Source: Litorivita sp050633545
GTDB lineage: Bacteria; Pseudomonadota; Alphaproteobacteria; Rhodobacterales; Rhodobacteraceae
Direction of reading: 5' to 3'
DNA length: 64,000 bases
NCBI GenBank assembly: GCA_050633545.1
Contig: JBOEGS010000002.1
Location: 62,001-126,000 of the forward strand
The position numbers and the translations under genes were made by a program. Shown here piece by piece: positions 51,224 to 60,490 of the stretch. The notes below the pieces were generated by a model. It searched no databases. It was not told where the DNA came from and was given only the letters and a program-made list of their open reading frames with translations. The first letter of the stretch is position 1; each line of letters opens with the position of its first letter.

Positions 51224-52531
51224 ATGACTATCAGAACGCCGCTCACATGGGTGAGCGCGGCGGCTGTATTCGCAGCCACATTCGCGCAAGCCGAAACCAC
51301 ACTCACCATCGCCACCGTGAACAACGGGGACATGATCCGCATGCAGGGTCTGACCGATGATTTCACCGCGAAAAACCCCGACATCAAACTCGAATGGGTC
51401 ACGCTCGAAGAGAACGTGCTGCGCCAGCGGGTCACACAAGACATCGCCGCAAAGGGTGGCCAGTTCGACGTGATGACCATCGGCACTTATGAGGTTCCGA
51501 TCTGGGGCGCGCAAAACTGGCTGGTCTCGCTCAACGATCTGCCCGCCGAATGGGACGCCGACGACATCCTGCCCGCGATCCGCGGCGGTTTGACCGTGGA
51601 CGGCGAGCTTTACGCCGCGCCCTTCTATGGCGAAAGCTCGATGGTCATGTATCGCAAGGACCTGATGGAGGCCGCTGGCCTGCAAATGCCCGACGCGCCC
51701 ACATGGGCCGACATTGAAAAAGCCGCCGCCGCCATGACCGACAAGGCCAATGACGTTTACGGCATCTGCCTGCGCGGCAAGGCCGGTTGGGGCGAGAACA
51801 TGGCCTTTCTCACCGCCATGTCGAACTCCTTCGGCGCGCGCTGGTTTGACGAAAACTGGGCCCCGCAATTCGACCAGCCCGAGTGGAAGACCACCCTCGA
51901 CACCTACATGAACCTGATGACCAATTATGGCCCTCCCGGTGCCTCGACCAACGGGTTCAACGAAAACCTGTCGCTGTTCCAGCAGGGCAAATGCGGCATG
52001 TGGATCGACGCCACCGTTGCGGCGTCCTTCGTGACCAACCCCAAAGACAGCACCGTCGCCGATAAGGTCGGCTTTGCTCTGGCCGCCGATGCGGGTCTGG
52101 GCAAGCGCGGCAACTGGCTGTGGGCATGGTCCTTGGCCATTCCGGCCGGTTCGGACGCCACCGATGAAGCGAAAAAATTTGTCGCTTGGGCCACCAGCAA
52201 GGAATACACCGCATTGGTTGCGGCCAATGAAGGCTGGGCCAACGTGCCTCCGGGAACGCGGACCTCGCTCTACCAGAACGCCGAATACGCCAAAGTGCCC
52301 TTCGCACAAATGACGCTCAATTCGATCAACTCGGCAGACCCGACCGCACCCACGGTCAAACCCGTGCCCTATACCGGCGTGCAATTCGTCGCGATCCCCG
52401 AATTTGCCGGTATCGCCACGCAGGTGGGCCAAGAGTTCTCGGCTGCTCTGGCCGGACAACAAACCGTGGATGAAGCCCTCGCCAAGGCACAGGCTTTGAC
52501 CAAAGACGAGATGGAAGCCGCAGGCTACTGA
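51224..52531 (+). CDS. smoE: Sorbitol/mannitol ABC transporter substrate-binding protein
   Basis: A 435-residue periplasmic binding protein of cluster B (MalE-like). A signal peptide (MTIRTPLTWVSAAAVFAATFAQA) precedes TTLTIATVNNGDMIRMQGLT; the sugar-lobe segments FDVMTIGTYEVPIWGAQNW and PFYGESSMVMYRKDLMEAAG match the SmoE/MtlE family. GGGAGGAC lies six bases upstream of the ATG. It is the first gene of the polyol operon. A stable hairpin after it probably keeps its message level above that of the permease genes. Confidence 0.93.
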   Translation: MTIRTPLTWVSAAAVFAATFAQAETTLTIATVNNGDMIRMQGLTDDFTAKNPDIKLEWVTLEENVLRQRVTQDIAAKGGQFDVMTIGTYEVPIWGAQNWLVSLNDLPAEWDADDILPAIRGGLTVDGELYAAPFYGESSMVMYRKDLMEAAGLQMPDAPTWADIEKAAAAMTDKANDVYGICLRGKAGWGENMAFLTAMSNSFGARWFDENWAPQFDQPEWKTTLDTYMNLMTNYGPPGASTNGFNENLSLFQQGKCGMWIDATVAASFVTNPKDSTVADKVGFALAADAGLGKRGNWLWAWSLAIPAGSDATDEAKKFVAWATSKEYTALVAANEGWANVPPGTRTSLYQNAEYAKVPFAQMTLNSINSADPTAPTVKPVPYTGVQFVAIPEFAGIATQVGQEFSAALAGQQTVDEALAKAQALTKDEMEAAGY

Positions 52532-52544
52532 TCGCGTCGATCTC

Positions 52545-52569
52545 GGGGGGCGGATGGTTTTCGCCCCCC
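52545..52569 (+). terminator. Intercistronic hairpin between smoE and smoF
   Basis: GGGGGGCG and CGCCCCCC form an 8-bp stem with a 9-base loop, 13 bases after the smoE stop. There is no T-run. It resembles the stabilising hairpins after binding-protein genes in other ABC operons. Confidence 0.7.
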
Positions 52570-52637
52570 ACCCCACCCGAATTTCTATATCCTGACAGAG
52601 TAAAACAACCGCGGCCACGCCCGCGAGGAGAGATGTC

Positions 52638-53504
52638 ATGGCCACGCAACATTCCCGATCCGCCGCCCGTTTGATGATGGCCCCAGCCGTGATTTTGCTT
52701 TTGGGCTGGATGCTGGTGCCGCTGACGATGACGCTTTTTTTCTCGTTCAAGAAATACCTGCCCCTGCGCGGCGGTGATCTGGGGTGGGTCGGGTTTGACA
52801 ATTACATCCGCTTTGTGACCTCGAGCGCCTTTTGGCCCTCGGTCCTTGCCACGCTCATCATTGTGGGCAGCGTTTTGATCATCACCGTGGTTTTGGGCAT
52901 TTTGCTGGCCACACTTTTGGATCAACCCATGTGGGGCCAAGGCGTGGTGCGCATCCTCGTGATTGCCCCCTTCTTTGTCATGCCCACCGTGTCGGCGCTT
53001 GTGTGGAAAAACATGTTCATGGACCCCGTGAACGGCCTTTTCGCGCATCTGTGGAAGGCCTTTGGCCTGACCCCGATCGAATGGCTCAGCCAAGCCTCGC
53101 TCAGCTCGATCGTGATGATCGTCTCGTGGCAATGGCTGCCCTTTGCGACCTTGATCCTGCTCACCGCGATCCAGTCGCTCGACAGCGAACAACTGGAAGC
53201 CGCCGAAATGGACGGCGCGCCGCCCCTGTCGCGCTTTGGCTATATCACCTTGCCGCATCTGTCGCGCGCCATCACCATTGTGGTGCTGATCCAGACGATT
53301 TTCCTGCTGTCGATCTTCGCCGAGATTTTCGTCACCACCCAAGGCAGCTTCGGCACCAAAACCCTGACCTATCTGATCTATCAACGCGTGCTCGAAAGCC
53401 AGAACGTCGGGCTTGGATCGGCAGGCGGTATCTATGCGGTCATTCTGGCCAATATCATGGCGGTGTTCTTGATGCGCATCGTCGGCAAAAATCTGGACGC
53501 GTGA
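52638..53504 (+). CDS. smoF: Sorbitol/mannitol ABC transporter permease
   Basis: A 288-residue MalF-type permease with six membrane helices. The EAA loop reads EAAEMDGAPPLSRFGYITLPHLSR near residues 188-211. It pairs with SmoG in the membrane. GAGGAGAG lies seven bases upstream of the ATG. It follows smoE after a hairpin and precedes smoG by 12 bases. Confidence 0.94.
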   Translation: MATQHSRSAARLMMAPAVILLLGWMLVPLTMTLFFSFKKYLPLRGGDLGWVGFDNYIRFVTSSAFWPSVLATLIIVGSVLIITVVLGILLATLLDQPMWGQGVVRILVIAPFFVMPTVSALVWKNMFMDPVNGLFAHLWKAFGLTPIEWLSQASLSSIVMIVSWQWLPFATLILLTAIQSLDSEQLEAAEMDGAPPLSRFGYITLPHLSRAITIVVLIQTIFLLSIFAEIFVTTQGSFGTKTLTYLIYQRVLESQNVGLGSAGGIYAVILANIMAVFLMRIVGKNLDA

Positions 53505-53516
53505 GGAGAGACAACC

Positions 53517-54347
53517 ATGGCCCGCACCGTCACCACCCGCCGCAAAATCCTCAACACCATCGCCGCTTGGGCCGTGGGACTGCTGATCTTTTTCCCGATC
53601 CTCTGGACCATCCTGACCAGCTTCAAAACCGAAGCCACGGCGATTTCCGACCCGCCGGTGTTCTTCTTCTTTGACTGGACGCTGGAGAATTACTCGGTCG
53701 TGATGGAGCGTTCGGACTACGCGCGCTTCTTGTGGAACTCGATCTTTATCGCGGGCGGCTCGACCGTCTTGGGCCTCATCGTTGCGGTGCCTGCGGCGTG
53801 GTCGATGGCCTTTGTGCCCTCGCGCCGCACCAAAGACATCCTCTTGTGGATGCTCTCGACGAAAATGCTTCCTGCGGTGGGCGTGCTCTACCCGATTTAT
53901 CTGCTCTTCATCAAAATGGGCCTGCTCGACAGCCGCCTCGGCCTCACCGTGGTTTTGATGCTGATCAACCTGCCGATCATCGTCTGGATGCTCTACACCT
54001 ATTTTCGCGAGATCCCGGGCGAGATTTTGGAAGCCGCGCGGATGGATGGCGCCACGCTGCGCGCCGAAATCCTCTATGTGCTCACGCCCATGGCGGTGCC
54101 GGGGATTGCCTCGACCTTGCTGCTCAACTTTATCCTCGCATGGAACGAAGCCTTCTGGACGCTGAACCTGACGGCGGCAAAAGCCGCGCCGCTGACCGCT
54201 TTTATCGCCAGCTACTCCAGCCCCGAAGGCCTGTTTTACGCCAAACTCTCGGCGGCCTCGACCATGGCCATCGCGCCGATCCTGATCCTCGGCTGGTTCA
54301 GCCAGAAACAGCTTGTCCGCGGCCTCACCTTTGGCGCGGTTAAATAA
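53517..54347 (+). CDS. smoG: Sorbitol/mannitol ABC transporter permease
   Basis: A 276-residue MalG-type permease with six membrane helices. The EAA loop reads EAARMDGATLRAEILYVLTPMAVPG near residues 175-200. The N-terminus (TTRRKILNTIAAWAVGLLIFFPILW) carries the first helix. GTGAGGAGAG precedes the ATG. It forms the channel with SmoF and is followed by the ATPase gene after 10 bases. Confidence 0.94.
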   Translation: MARTVTTRRKILNTIAAWAVGLLIFFPILWTILTSFKTEATAISDPPVFFFFDWTLENYSVVMERSDYARFLWNSIFIAGGSTVLGLIVAVPAAWSMAFVPSRRTKDILLWMLSTKMLPAVGVLYPIYLLFIKMGLLDSRLGLTVVLMLINLPIIVWMLYTYFREIPGEILEAARMDGATLRAEILYVLTPMAVPGIASTLLLNFILAWNEAFWTLNLTAAKAAPLTAFIASYSSPEGLFYAKLSAASTMAIAPILILGWFSQKQLVRGLTFGAVK

Positions 54348-54357
54348 GGAACATCCC

Positions 54358-55362
54358 ATGGGACAAATCACGCTTGAAAAAGTCACCAAGAAGTTCGGCG
54401 ATGTGGAGGTGATCCCGCCGCTGGACCTGACCATCGAGGACGGCGAATTTACGGTCTTTGTCGGCCCGTCGGGATGCGGCAAATCCACCTTGCTGCGGCT
54501 CATTGCGGGGCTGGAGGATATGACCTCGGGCACCCTGCGCATCGACGGCAATGATGCGACCGCAATCCCGCCTGCCAAACGCGGGCTGGCGATGGTGTTC
54601 CAATCCTACGCGCTTTATCCGCATATGAGCGTGCGCAAGAACATCGCCTTTCCGATGCGGATGGCAGGGGTCGATCAGGCCACCCAAGACGCCAAGATCG
54701 AAGCCGCCGCCAAGGCCCTCAACCTGACCGATTATCTCGACCGCCGCCCCGGGCAATTGTCGGGCGGACAGCGCCAGCGCGTCGCCATCGGCCGTGCCAT
54801 CGTGCGCGAACCTTCGGCGTTCTTGTTCGACGAGCCTTTGTCGAACCTTGATGCGGCCCTGCGCGTCGGAATGCGGCTGGAAATTTCCGAGCTTCACAAA
54901 AAGCTTGCGACGACAATGATTTACGTGACCCACGATCAGGTCGAAGCCATGACTATGGCCGATAAAATCGTCGTGCTGCGCGCCGGTCATATCGAACAGG
55001 TCGGCAGCCCGCTCGAGCTTTACCACAGCCCGCGCAACACCTTTGTCGCCGGTTTCATCGGCTCGCCGAAAATGAACCTGATCGAGGGGGCCGAGGCCGC
55101 CAAACATGACGCCCATACCATCGGCGTGCGCCCCGAACATATCGACGTGGACGCCGAAAACGGCATCTGGAAAGGCACCGTCGGCGTGGCCGAGCATCTT
55201 GGCTCCGACACGTTCTTTCACATCCACGCAACCGGATTGGCCGAAACCATCACCGTGCGTGCGCCCGGCGAGGTGAGCTTTCACCACGGCGATACGGTCT
55301 ACCTGTCGCCGCGCGACGATAAAATCCACCGCTTCGACGCCAAAGGGCTACGCATCGCATGA
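54358..55362 (+). CDS. smoK: Sorbitol/mannitol ABC transporter ATP-binding protein
   Basis: A 334-residue MalK/UgpC-type ATPase. Walker A is GPSGCGKST, the signature is LSGGQRQR, Walker B is AFLFDEPLSNLD, the switch His lies in VTHDQVEAMTMA, and the C-terminal TOBE-like regulatory domain includes IGVRPEHIDVD. AAGGAA lies six bases upstream of ATG 54358. Its TGA overlaps the smoS ATG. Confidence 0.95.
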   Translation: MGQITLEKVTKKFGDVEVIPPLDLTIEDGEFTVFVGPSGCGKSTLLRLIAGLEDMTSGTLRIDGNDATAIPPAKRGLAMVFQSYALYPHMSVRKNIAFPMRMAGVDQATQDAKIEAAAKALNLTDYLDRRPGQLSGGQRQRVAIGRAIVREPSAFLFDEPLSNLDAALRVGMRLEISELHKKLATTMIYVTHDQVEAMTMADKIVVLRAGHIEQVGSPLELYHSPRNTFVAGFIGSPKMNLIEGAEAAKHDAHTIGVRPEHIDVDAENGIWKGTVGVAEHLGSDTFFHIHATGLAETITVRAPGEVSFHHGDTVYLSPRDDKIHRFDAKGLRIA

Positions 55363-56132
55363 CACGACTGACCGGAAAAACCGCGCTGATCACCGGCGCC
55401 GCGCGTGGCATCGGCCGCGCCTTTGCCGAACGCTATATCCGTGAGGGCGCGCGCGTGATCATCGCCGATATCGACGCCGAGCGCGCCGCGCAAACCGCCG
55501 AAGCCTTGGGTGATCAGGCCATGGCCCTGCACATGGATGTCACTGACCAAGCCAGCATCGACGCCGGTATCGAGGCCGCCCTCGCGCGTTTTGGCCAGAT
55601 CGACATCTTGATCAACAACGCCGCGCTGTTCACCGCCGCGCCGATTAGCGAAATCACCCGCCAAGACTATGCCCGCGTCTTTGACATCAATGTCGCGGGC
55701 ACGCTCTTTACCTTGCAAGCCGTCGCCAAACATATGATCGCGCACGGCAAAGGCGGCAAAATCATCAATATGGCCAGTCAGGCAGGCCGTCGCGGCGAAG
55801 CCCTGGTCGCGGTCTATTGCGCCACCAAAGCCGCCGTGATCTCGCTGACGCAATCGGCGGGGCTGGATTTGATCAAACACGGGATCAACGTCAATGCCAT
55901 CGCCCCCGGTGTCGTCGACGGAGAGCATTGGGACGGCGTCGATGCGTTTTTCGCCAAACACGAAAACAAAGCCCCCGGTCAAAAGAAGCGCGAGGTCGGC
56001 GAGGCCGTGCCTTTCGGGCGGATGGGCGTGGCCGAAGACCTGACCGGCATGGCCGTCTTTTTGGCCAGCAGCGAGGCCGATTACATCGTCGCGCAGACCT
56101 ATAATGTGGATGGCGGCCAATGGATGAGCTAA
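55359..56132 (+). CDS. smoS: Sorbitol dehydrogenase (SDR)
   Basis: A 257-residue short-chain dehydrogenase. The NAD-binding TGAARGIG (residues 12-19), ADIDAE, NNAALFTAAP and the catalytic Y-x3-K in VYCATKAAV are present, with the active Ser in MASQAG. It oxidises sorbitol to fructose with NAD. It overlaps smoK by four bases (ATGA) and mtlK by 13 bases. Confidence 0.93.
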   Translation: MTRLTGKTALITGAARGIGRAFAERYIREGARVIIADIDAERAAQTAEALGDQAMALHMDVTDQASIDAGIEAALARFGQIDILINNAALFTAAPISEITRQDYARVFDINVAGTLFTLQAVAKHMIAHGKGGKIINMASQAGRRGEALVAVYCATKAAVISLTQSAGLDLIKHGINVNAIAPGVVDGEHWDGVDAFFAKHENKAPGQKKREVGEAVPFGRMGVAEDLTGMAVFLASSEADYIVAQTYNVDGGQWMS

Positions 56133-57598
56133 CCCCCCTGTCGAATAGAACCCTCGCGGATCTGGGGCCTGAGGTGCGCGTGCCCGCCTATGATCGCAGC
56201 GCGCTGCGTGCGGGCATCGTGCATATCGGGCTTGGCAATTTCCACCGCGCCCATCAGGCGTGGTATCTGCACCGGTTGATGGATCAGGGGATGAACCACG
56301 ATTGGGCCATCATCGGCGCAGGCGTGCGCGCCAGCGATGCGGCGATGCGCGACAAACTCTTGGCCCAAGACTGCCTGACCACCTTGATCGAACTGGACCC
56401 CTCGGGCAAATCCGCCGAGGTCTGCGGCGCGATGATCGGGTTCTTGCCGGTCGAGCAGGGCCATGGCGCGCTGATCGCTCAGATGAGCGATCCGGCCATT
56501 CGCATCGTGTCGCTGACCGTGACCGAGAGCGGCTATTTCATCGATCCGGCCAGCGGCGGGTTCAGCGCCGCCCATCCCGATATCCTCCATGACGCCGCCC
56601 ATCCCGACCACCCGCGCACCGCCTTTGGCGCGATGATCGCGGCGCTAAAGGCCCGCCGCGCGGCAGGGCATGGCCCCTTCACCTGCATGAGCTGTGACAA
56701 CCTGCAAGGCAATGGCGCGGTCTTGCGCCAGACCCTCGTCGCGCTGGCGCGGCTCGGTGATCGCGATCTGGCCGATTGGATCGACGCGAATTGCAGCTTT
56801 CCCAACTCCATGGTCGATTGCATCGTCCCCGCCACCGGCCCCAAGGAAATCGCCTTGGCCGCCAGCTTTGGCCTGCGCGACAATGCCCCCGTCACCCATG
56901 AGAATTTCCGCCAATGGGTGATCGAGGATGCGTTTTGCGCAGGCCGTCCCGATTGGGACAGGGTCGGCGCGACCTTCTCGCCCGATGTGCACGACTACGA
57001 GACGATGAAAATCCGCATTCTCAACGGCGGCCATCAGATCATCGCAGGCCCAGCCGAGATTTTGGGCCTGCAGACCATCGCGCAAACCATGGCCCATGCG
57101 GGCATTCGCGCGCTGCTGCACAAGGTGGTGCGCGAGGAAATCGCCCCCCATGTGCGCGCCGTGCCGGATATGACGCCGCTACAGTATCTCGACCTGATCG
57201 ACCGCCGTTTCGCCAATCCCGAGATCGCCGATACGGCCCGCCGCGTCGCCTTCGACGGCTCCAGCCGCCACCCCGGTTTCATCTTGCCCTCGGTGCGCAG
57301 CGGGCTGGCCAAAGGCGCGCCCGTCGAGGGTCTGGCGCTGGTGTCGGCGGCATGGGCGCGCTATTGCACCGGCATCCGCGAGGACGCCAGCACCGTCGCC
57401 CCCAATGATCCGCATTGGGACCTGCTACAGGCCCGCGCCATCGCCGCGCAATCCGATCCGCAAAAATGGCTTGAGATGACGCAGCTTTACGGCGATCTGG
57501 GCGAGAACGCGGTCTTTGCCGAGGCCTTTGGCCGCTGGCTTGATGTGATCCACGCGCGCGGCATGACCGCCGCGATCGAGGCCTATCTGCAGCCATGA
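56120..57598 (+). CDS. mtlK: Mannitol 2-dehydrogenase
   Basis: A 492-residue long-chain polyol dehydrogenase, oxidising D-mannitol (and arabitol) to D-fructose. Family segments: GIVHIGLGNFHRAHQAWYLHRLM at the nucleotide-binding site, TVTESGYFID, the conserved SCDNLQGNG and the catalytic Lys in YETMKIRILNGGH. It begins inside smoS, 13 bases before that gene ends, so the two are translationally coupled. Its product fructose feeds the next gene. Confidence 0.95.
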   Translation: MDELTPLSNRTLADLGPEVRVPAYDRSALRAGIVHIGLGNFHRAHQAWYLHRLMDQGMNHDWAIIGAGVRASDAAMRDKLLAQDCLTTLIELDPSGKSAEVCGAMIGFLPVEQGHGALIAQMSDPAIRIVSLTVTESGYFIDPASGGFSAAHPDILHDAAHPDHPRTAFGAMIAALKARRAAGHGPFTCMSCDNLQGNGAVLRQTLVALARLGDRDLADWIDANCSFPNSMVDCIVPATGPKEIALAASFGLRDNAPVTHENFRQWVIEDAFCAGRPDWDRVGATFSPDVHDYETMKIRILNGGHQIIAGPAEILGLQTIAQTMAHAGIRALLHKVVREEIAPHVRAVPDMTPLQYLDLIDRRFANPEIADTARRVAFDGSSRHPGFILPSVRSGLAKGAPVEGLALVSAAWARYCTGIREDASTVAPNDPHWDLLQARAIAAQSDPQKWLEMTQLYGDLGENAVFAEAFGRWLDVIHARGMTAAIEAYLQP

Positions 57599-57647
57599 GC
57601 GAGATGAGAACGGGCCGCGCCCCCGCCCCAACCTGCAAAGGCACCCC

Positions 57648-58583
57648 ATGATCCTATGTTGCGGCGAAGCCTTGATCGACATGATCCCCGCCCCCTGCGC
57701 GGCGGGGCAGGAGGGCTTCGTGCCCCATGCGGGCGGCGCGGTCTTCAACACCGCCATCGCGCTGGGGCGGCTGGGGGCGCCGAGCGGCATGCTCACCGGC
57801 CTGTCGCGCGATATGTTCGGCGCACAGCTCGACGCGGCGCTTGGCGCATCCGGTGTGGATCGCGGCTTGCTGATCCGCTCGCAGCGGCCCACGACCTTGG
57901 CCTTTGTGACGCTCACGCAGGGGCAGGCGCGCTATCATTTTATGGATGAAAACTCTGCCGGACGGATGATCACCGCGCAGGATCTGCCGCCATTGCCCGA
58001 TCATGTGGGCGCGCTGTTTTTCGGCGGCATCAGCCTTGCCTGCGAGCCATGTGCCGAGGCCTACGCCGCGCTTTTGGCGCGCGAGGCGGGGCGGCGCGCG
58101 GTGATGATCGACCCCAATATCCGCAGCGGATTTATCCGCGACGAGACGCGCTACCGCGCGCGGCTGGACGCGATGATGGCGCAGGCCGATATCGTCAAAC
58201 TGTCGGACGAGGACCTTGAGTGGCTGATCGGCGGCGACGGGCCGCTGCGCGACAAGGCGGCGCAGGTTTTGGACAAAGGCCCCGCCGTGGTCATCATCAC
58301 CCGCGGCGGCGCGGGGGCGAGCGGATATATGCGCGACATCGAGGTTTCGGTGCCCGCGCTGGCGGCGCAGATCGTCGATACGGTCGGGGCGGGCGATACG
58401 TTCAACGCGGGCGTTCTGGCCCATCTGGAGGCGCAAGGATTGCTACGCAAAGGGCAACTCCGCGCCCTGCCCGAGGCGGCGCTTGAAGAGGCGCTGCGAT
58501 ACGGCGCGCGCGTGGCCGCCGTGGTGGTGGGACGGGCGGGGGCCAACCCGCCTTGGGCCTCGGAGCTTGCCGCAGAGCTTTAG
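57648..58583 (+). CDS. frk: Fructokinase (PfkB family)
   Basis: A 311-residue PfkB kinase. GGAVFNTAIALGRLGA (residue about 25) is signature 1 and DTVGAGDTFNAGVL (about 245) is signature 2, with the catalytic Asp in GAGD. It phosphorylates fructose made by smoS and mtlK to fructose 6-phosphate. The gene is 49 bases after mtlK; a terminator follows at 58656-58687. It is called mtlZ or frk in related polyol operons. Confidence 0.92.
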   Translation: MILCCGEALIDMIPAPCAAGQEGFVPHAGGAVFNTAIALGRLGAPSGMLTGLSRDMFGAQLDAALGASGVDRGLLIRSQRPTTLAFVTLTQGQARYHFMDENSAGRMITAQDLPPLPDHVGALFFGGISLACEPCAEAYAALLAREAGRRAVMIDPNIRSGFIRDETRYRARLDAMMAQADIVKLSDEDLEWLIGGDGPLRDKAAQVLDKGPAVVIITRGGAGASGYMRDIEVSVPALAAQIVDTVGAGDTFNAGVLAHLEAQGLLRKGQLRALPEAALEEALRYGARVAAVVVGRAGANPPWASELAAEL

Positions 58584-58655
58584 GACAGGCGGGCACGCGC
58601 CAAGGGGTAACGGGTGCGACATCGCCCGCCCCGAACCCTCCACCGCGCCGGATCA

Positions 58656-58687
58656 AAAGGCCGCGCGGGGTGCCCTGCGCGGCCTTT
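58656..58687. terminator. Terminator between the polyol operon and phyR
   Basis: AAAGGCCGCGC and GCGCGGCCTTT form an 11-bp stem with a 10-base loop, flanked by ATCA/TGAT. It separates the convergent fructokinase and phyR genes. Confidence 0.8.
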
Positions 58688-58753
58688 GATGTGTGAGCGT
58701 AATCTCGCGCGTGATCTAGACGCGGCGGCGCGCCAGTGCTGCGCGGAGCCTCC

Positions 58754-59596
58754 CTAGGCCAGCAAGGTTTCCGTCGAGGAAAAGAACATCGCTTGGCTCG
58801 CGGCAAGGCGCACCTGCTCTTCGCTGTAAGGCTTGGTGATCAAAAACGCCGGTTCGGGTTTCTCGCCGGTCAAAAGCCGCTCGGGGAAGGCGGTGATAAA
58901 GATCACCGGCACATCGCCCAGCGCCCCCAAAAGATCATTCACCGCATCGATGCCCGAGGAATTATCGGCCAGTTGAATGTCGGCAAGGATCAGGTCGGGG
59001 CGCTCGGCCTTGCCCAGTTCGACCGCCTCCGCGCGGGTGCGCGCCACGCCGGTGATGGCATGGCCCATGCTGGCCACGATGCTTTGCAAATCCATCGCGA
59101 TGATCGCCTCGTCCTCGATGATCATCACCTTGCCCAAGATGCTATCGGCAATCTCGCGCTGTGCGATGGCGATCAATTCTTCGGCCTCCGCTTCGGGCAG
59201 GCCCATGATCTGCGCCACTTGGCCGGTGCGGAACTCCTCGACCGTATGGAGCAAAAGCGCCTCGCGGGTGTTGCGCGTCAGCTTGGCCAGATGCGCCTGC
59301 GCCTTGGCAAAGGCCCCCGATCCGCCCTTGTCCACCGGCGCGCCGGAGCTGGACCAGATGGCGTGAAACGCGCCGAAAAGCGCCACTTTGGGGTCCATCG
59401 CGCGGTCCACAATATCGGGCGTTTCAAGCATCGCCTCCAAAGTCGCCGCCGCATAATTGTCGCCCGAGGTCTGCGATCCGGTCAATGCCCGCGCATAGCG
59501 GCGCAAGAAAGGCAGGTTTTGCGCAATCTGCGCAACAAAATCGCCCGATGTTTGTCCCTGATCGGCCCCGTTTTCATTCGCCGTAGAAGTCGTCAT
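58754..59596 (-). CDS. phyR: Anti-anti-sigma response regulator PhyR
   Basis: A 280-residue PhyR. The N-terminal about 150 residues mimic an ECF sigma factor (sigma2- and sigma4-like: LPFLRRYARALTGSQTSGDNYAAATLEAML, LTRNTREALLLHTVEEF). The C-terminal receiver has the EDE pocket (161-163), phospho-acceptor Asp206 in LADIQLAD and the Lys in ITKPYSEE. When phosphorylated it binds NepR and frees EcfG. It diverges from nepR with a symmetric EcfG promoter between them. ATG 59596 follows AGGGTG by nine bases. Confidence 0.95.
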   Translation of the reverse strand: MTTSTANENGADQGQTSGDFVAQIAQNLPFLRRYARALTGSQTSGDNYAAATLEAMLETPDIVDRAMDPKVALFGAFHAIWSSSGAPVDKGGSGAFAKAQAHLAKLTRNTREALLLHTVEEFRTGQVAQIMGLPEAEAEELIAIAQREIADSILGKVMIIEDEAIIAMDLQSIVASMGHAITGVARTRAEAVELGKAERPDLILADIQLADNSSGIDAVNDLLGALGDVPVIFITAFPERLLTGEKPEPAFLITKPYSEEQVRLAASQAMFFSSTETLLA

Positions 59597-59637
59597 TTCG
59601 CTGATCACCCTTTTTTTCGGTTTTTCCGCTTTTTTCA

Positions 59638-59662
59638 GGAACCAAACGCGAGATGCCGCGTT
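59638..59662 (+). promoter_or_regulatory. EcfG-type promoter of nepR-ecfG
   Basis: GGAAC (59638-59642) and CGTT (59659-59662) are 16 bases apart, matching the EcfG consensus. nepR begins 50 bases downstream. It overlaps the phyR promoter on the other strand in one symmetric element. Confidence 0.85.
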
Positions 59663-59669
59663 AAGTTCC
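59645..59669 (-). promoter_or_regulatory. EcfG-type promoter of phyR
   Basis: On the minus strand GGAAC (59669-59665) and CGTT (59648-59645) are 16 bases apart. phyR begins 49 bases downstream. The two promoters are mirror images about position 59653.5. Confidence 0.85.
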
Positions 59670-59711
59670 AAGAAATCTAACAGGCACCTCAAAATAGTTC
59701 AGAAAGTCAGC

Positions 59712-59870
59712 ATGTCGAAGACTAAACCAGACAGCAACGTGCAGCGGCAGATCGACGAGAACCTGCGCCGCGTGTTTCAGGCCGCGCAGGAAGAGGCGTT
59801 GCCCGACCGCTTCACGCAGCTTCTCGCCCAGCTCAAAGAGCAAGACGCGCAAAGCGGGAGCAGCAAATGA
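59712..59870 (+). CDS. nepR: Anti-sigma factor NepR
   Basis: A 52-residue NepR, recognised from its core VQRQIDENLRRVFQAAQEEALPDRFTQLL split into the two helices that grip EcfG or PhyR, and from its place directly before ecfG. The stop overlaps the ecfG start (ATGA), which keeps their amounts linked. It holds EcfG inactive until phosphorylated PhyR takes it away. Confidence 0.93.
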   Translation: MSKTKPDSNVQRQIDENLRRVFQAAQEEALPDRFTQLLAQLKEQDAQSGSSK

Positions 59871-60481
59871 GCGACCCCGCCCTGCCCGACGCGGTTTTGG
59901 CTACGGATGACGCGCAAAGCGGCATTGGGTCGGTCGATCCGCGCGATGCGATCATCGAACATCTGCCTGCCCTGCGCGCCTTTGCGCTCAGCCTGACGCG
60001 CAACGCAGCGGCGGCTGATGACCTTGTGCAGGACACAATCGTCAAGGCGTGGAGCAAATTTGCCAGCTTCAAAACCGGCACCAACCTGCGCGCGTGGCTG
60101 TTTACGATTTTGCGCAACACGTTTTATTCGGGGCGGCGCAAATCCAAACGCGAGGTCGCCGATGTCGATGGCATCTATTCGAACAATCTGGCCTCCAAAC
60201 CCGACCACGACGGCCGTCTTGCCCTGAAAGATTTCCAACGCGCCTTCGTGCAATTGCCCGACGAGCAACGCGAGGCGCTGATCCTCGTGGGGGCCTCGGG
60301 GTTTTCCTATGAAGAGGCCGCCGAAACCTGCGGCTGCGCCGTCGGCACGATCAAGAGCCGCGCCAATCGCGGGCGCGCGAAACTGGCCGAATTGCTGAAA
60401 CTGGACGAGGACGAGAAGCTGGAGCTGACCGACGAATCCACCATGGCCGTGATCACCGCCAACGCCCATCCGAGCGGCTGA
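59867..60481 (+). CDS. ecfG: General stress response ECF sigma factor EcfG
   Basis: A 204-residue ECF sigma factor of the EcfG group. Region 2 contains LRAFALSLTRNAAAADDLVQDTIVKAWSKF (split over two helices) and region 4 contains LPDEQREALILVGASGFSYEEAAETCGC with the recognition helix GTIKSRANRGR. It directs transcription from GGAAC-N16/17-CGTT promoters, four of which are seen in this window. Translation is coupled to nepR, and a sensor kinase follows nine bases after its stop. Confidence 0.95.
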   Translation: MSDPALPDAVLATDDAQSGIGSVDPRDAIIEHLPALRAFALSLTRNAAAADDLVQDTIVKAWSKFASFKTGTNLRAWLFTILRNTFYSGRRKSKREVADVDGIYSNNLASKPDHDGRLALKDFQRAFVQLPDEQREALILVGASGFSYEEAAETCGCAVGTIKSRANRGRAKLAELLKLDEDEKLELTDESTMAVITANAHPSG

Positions 60482-60490
60482 CGGCCCCAG

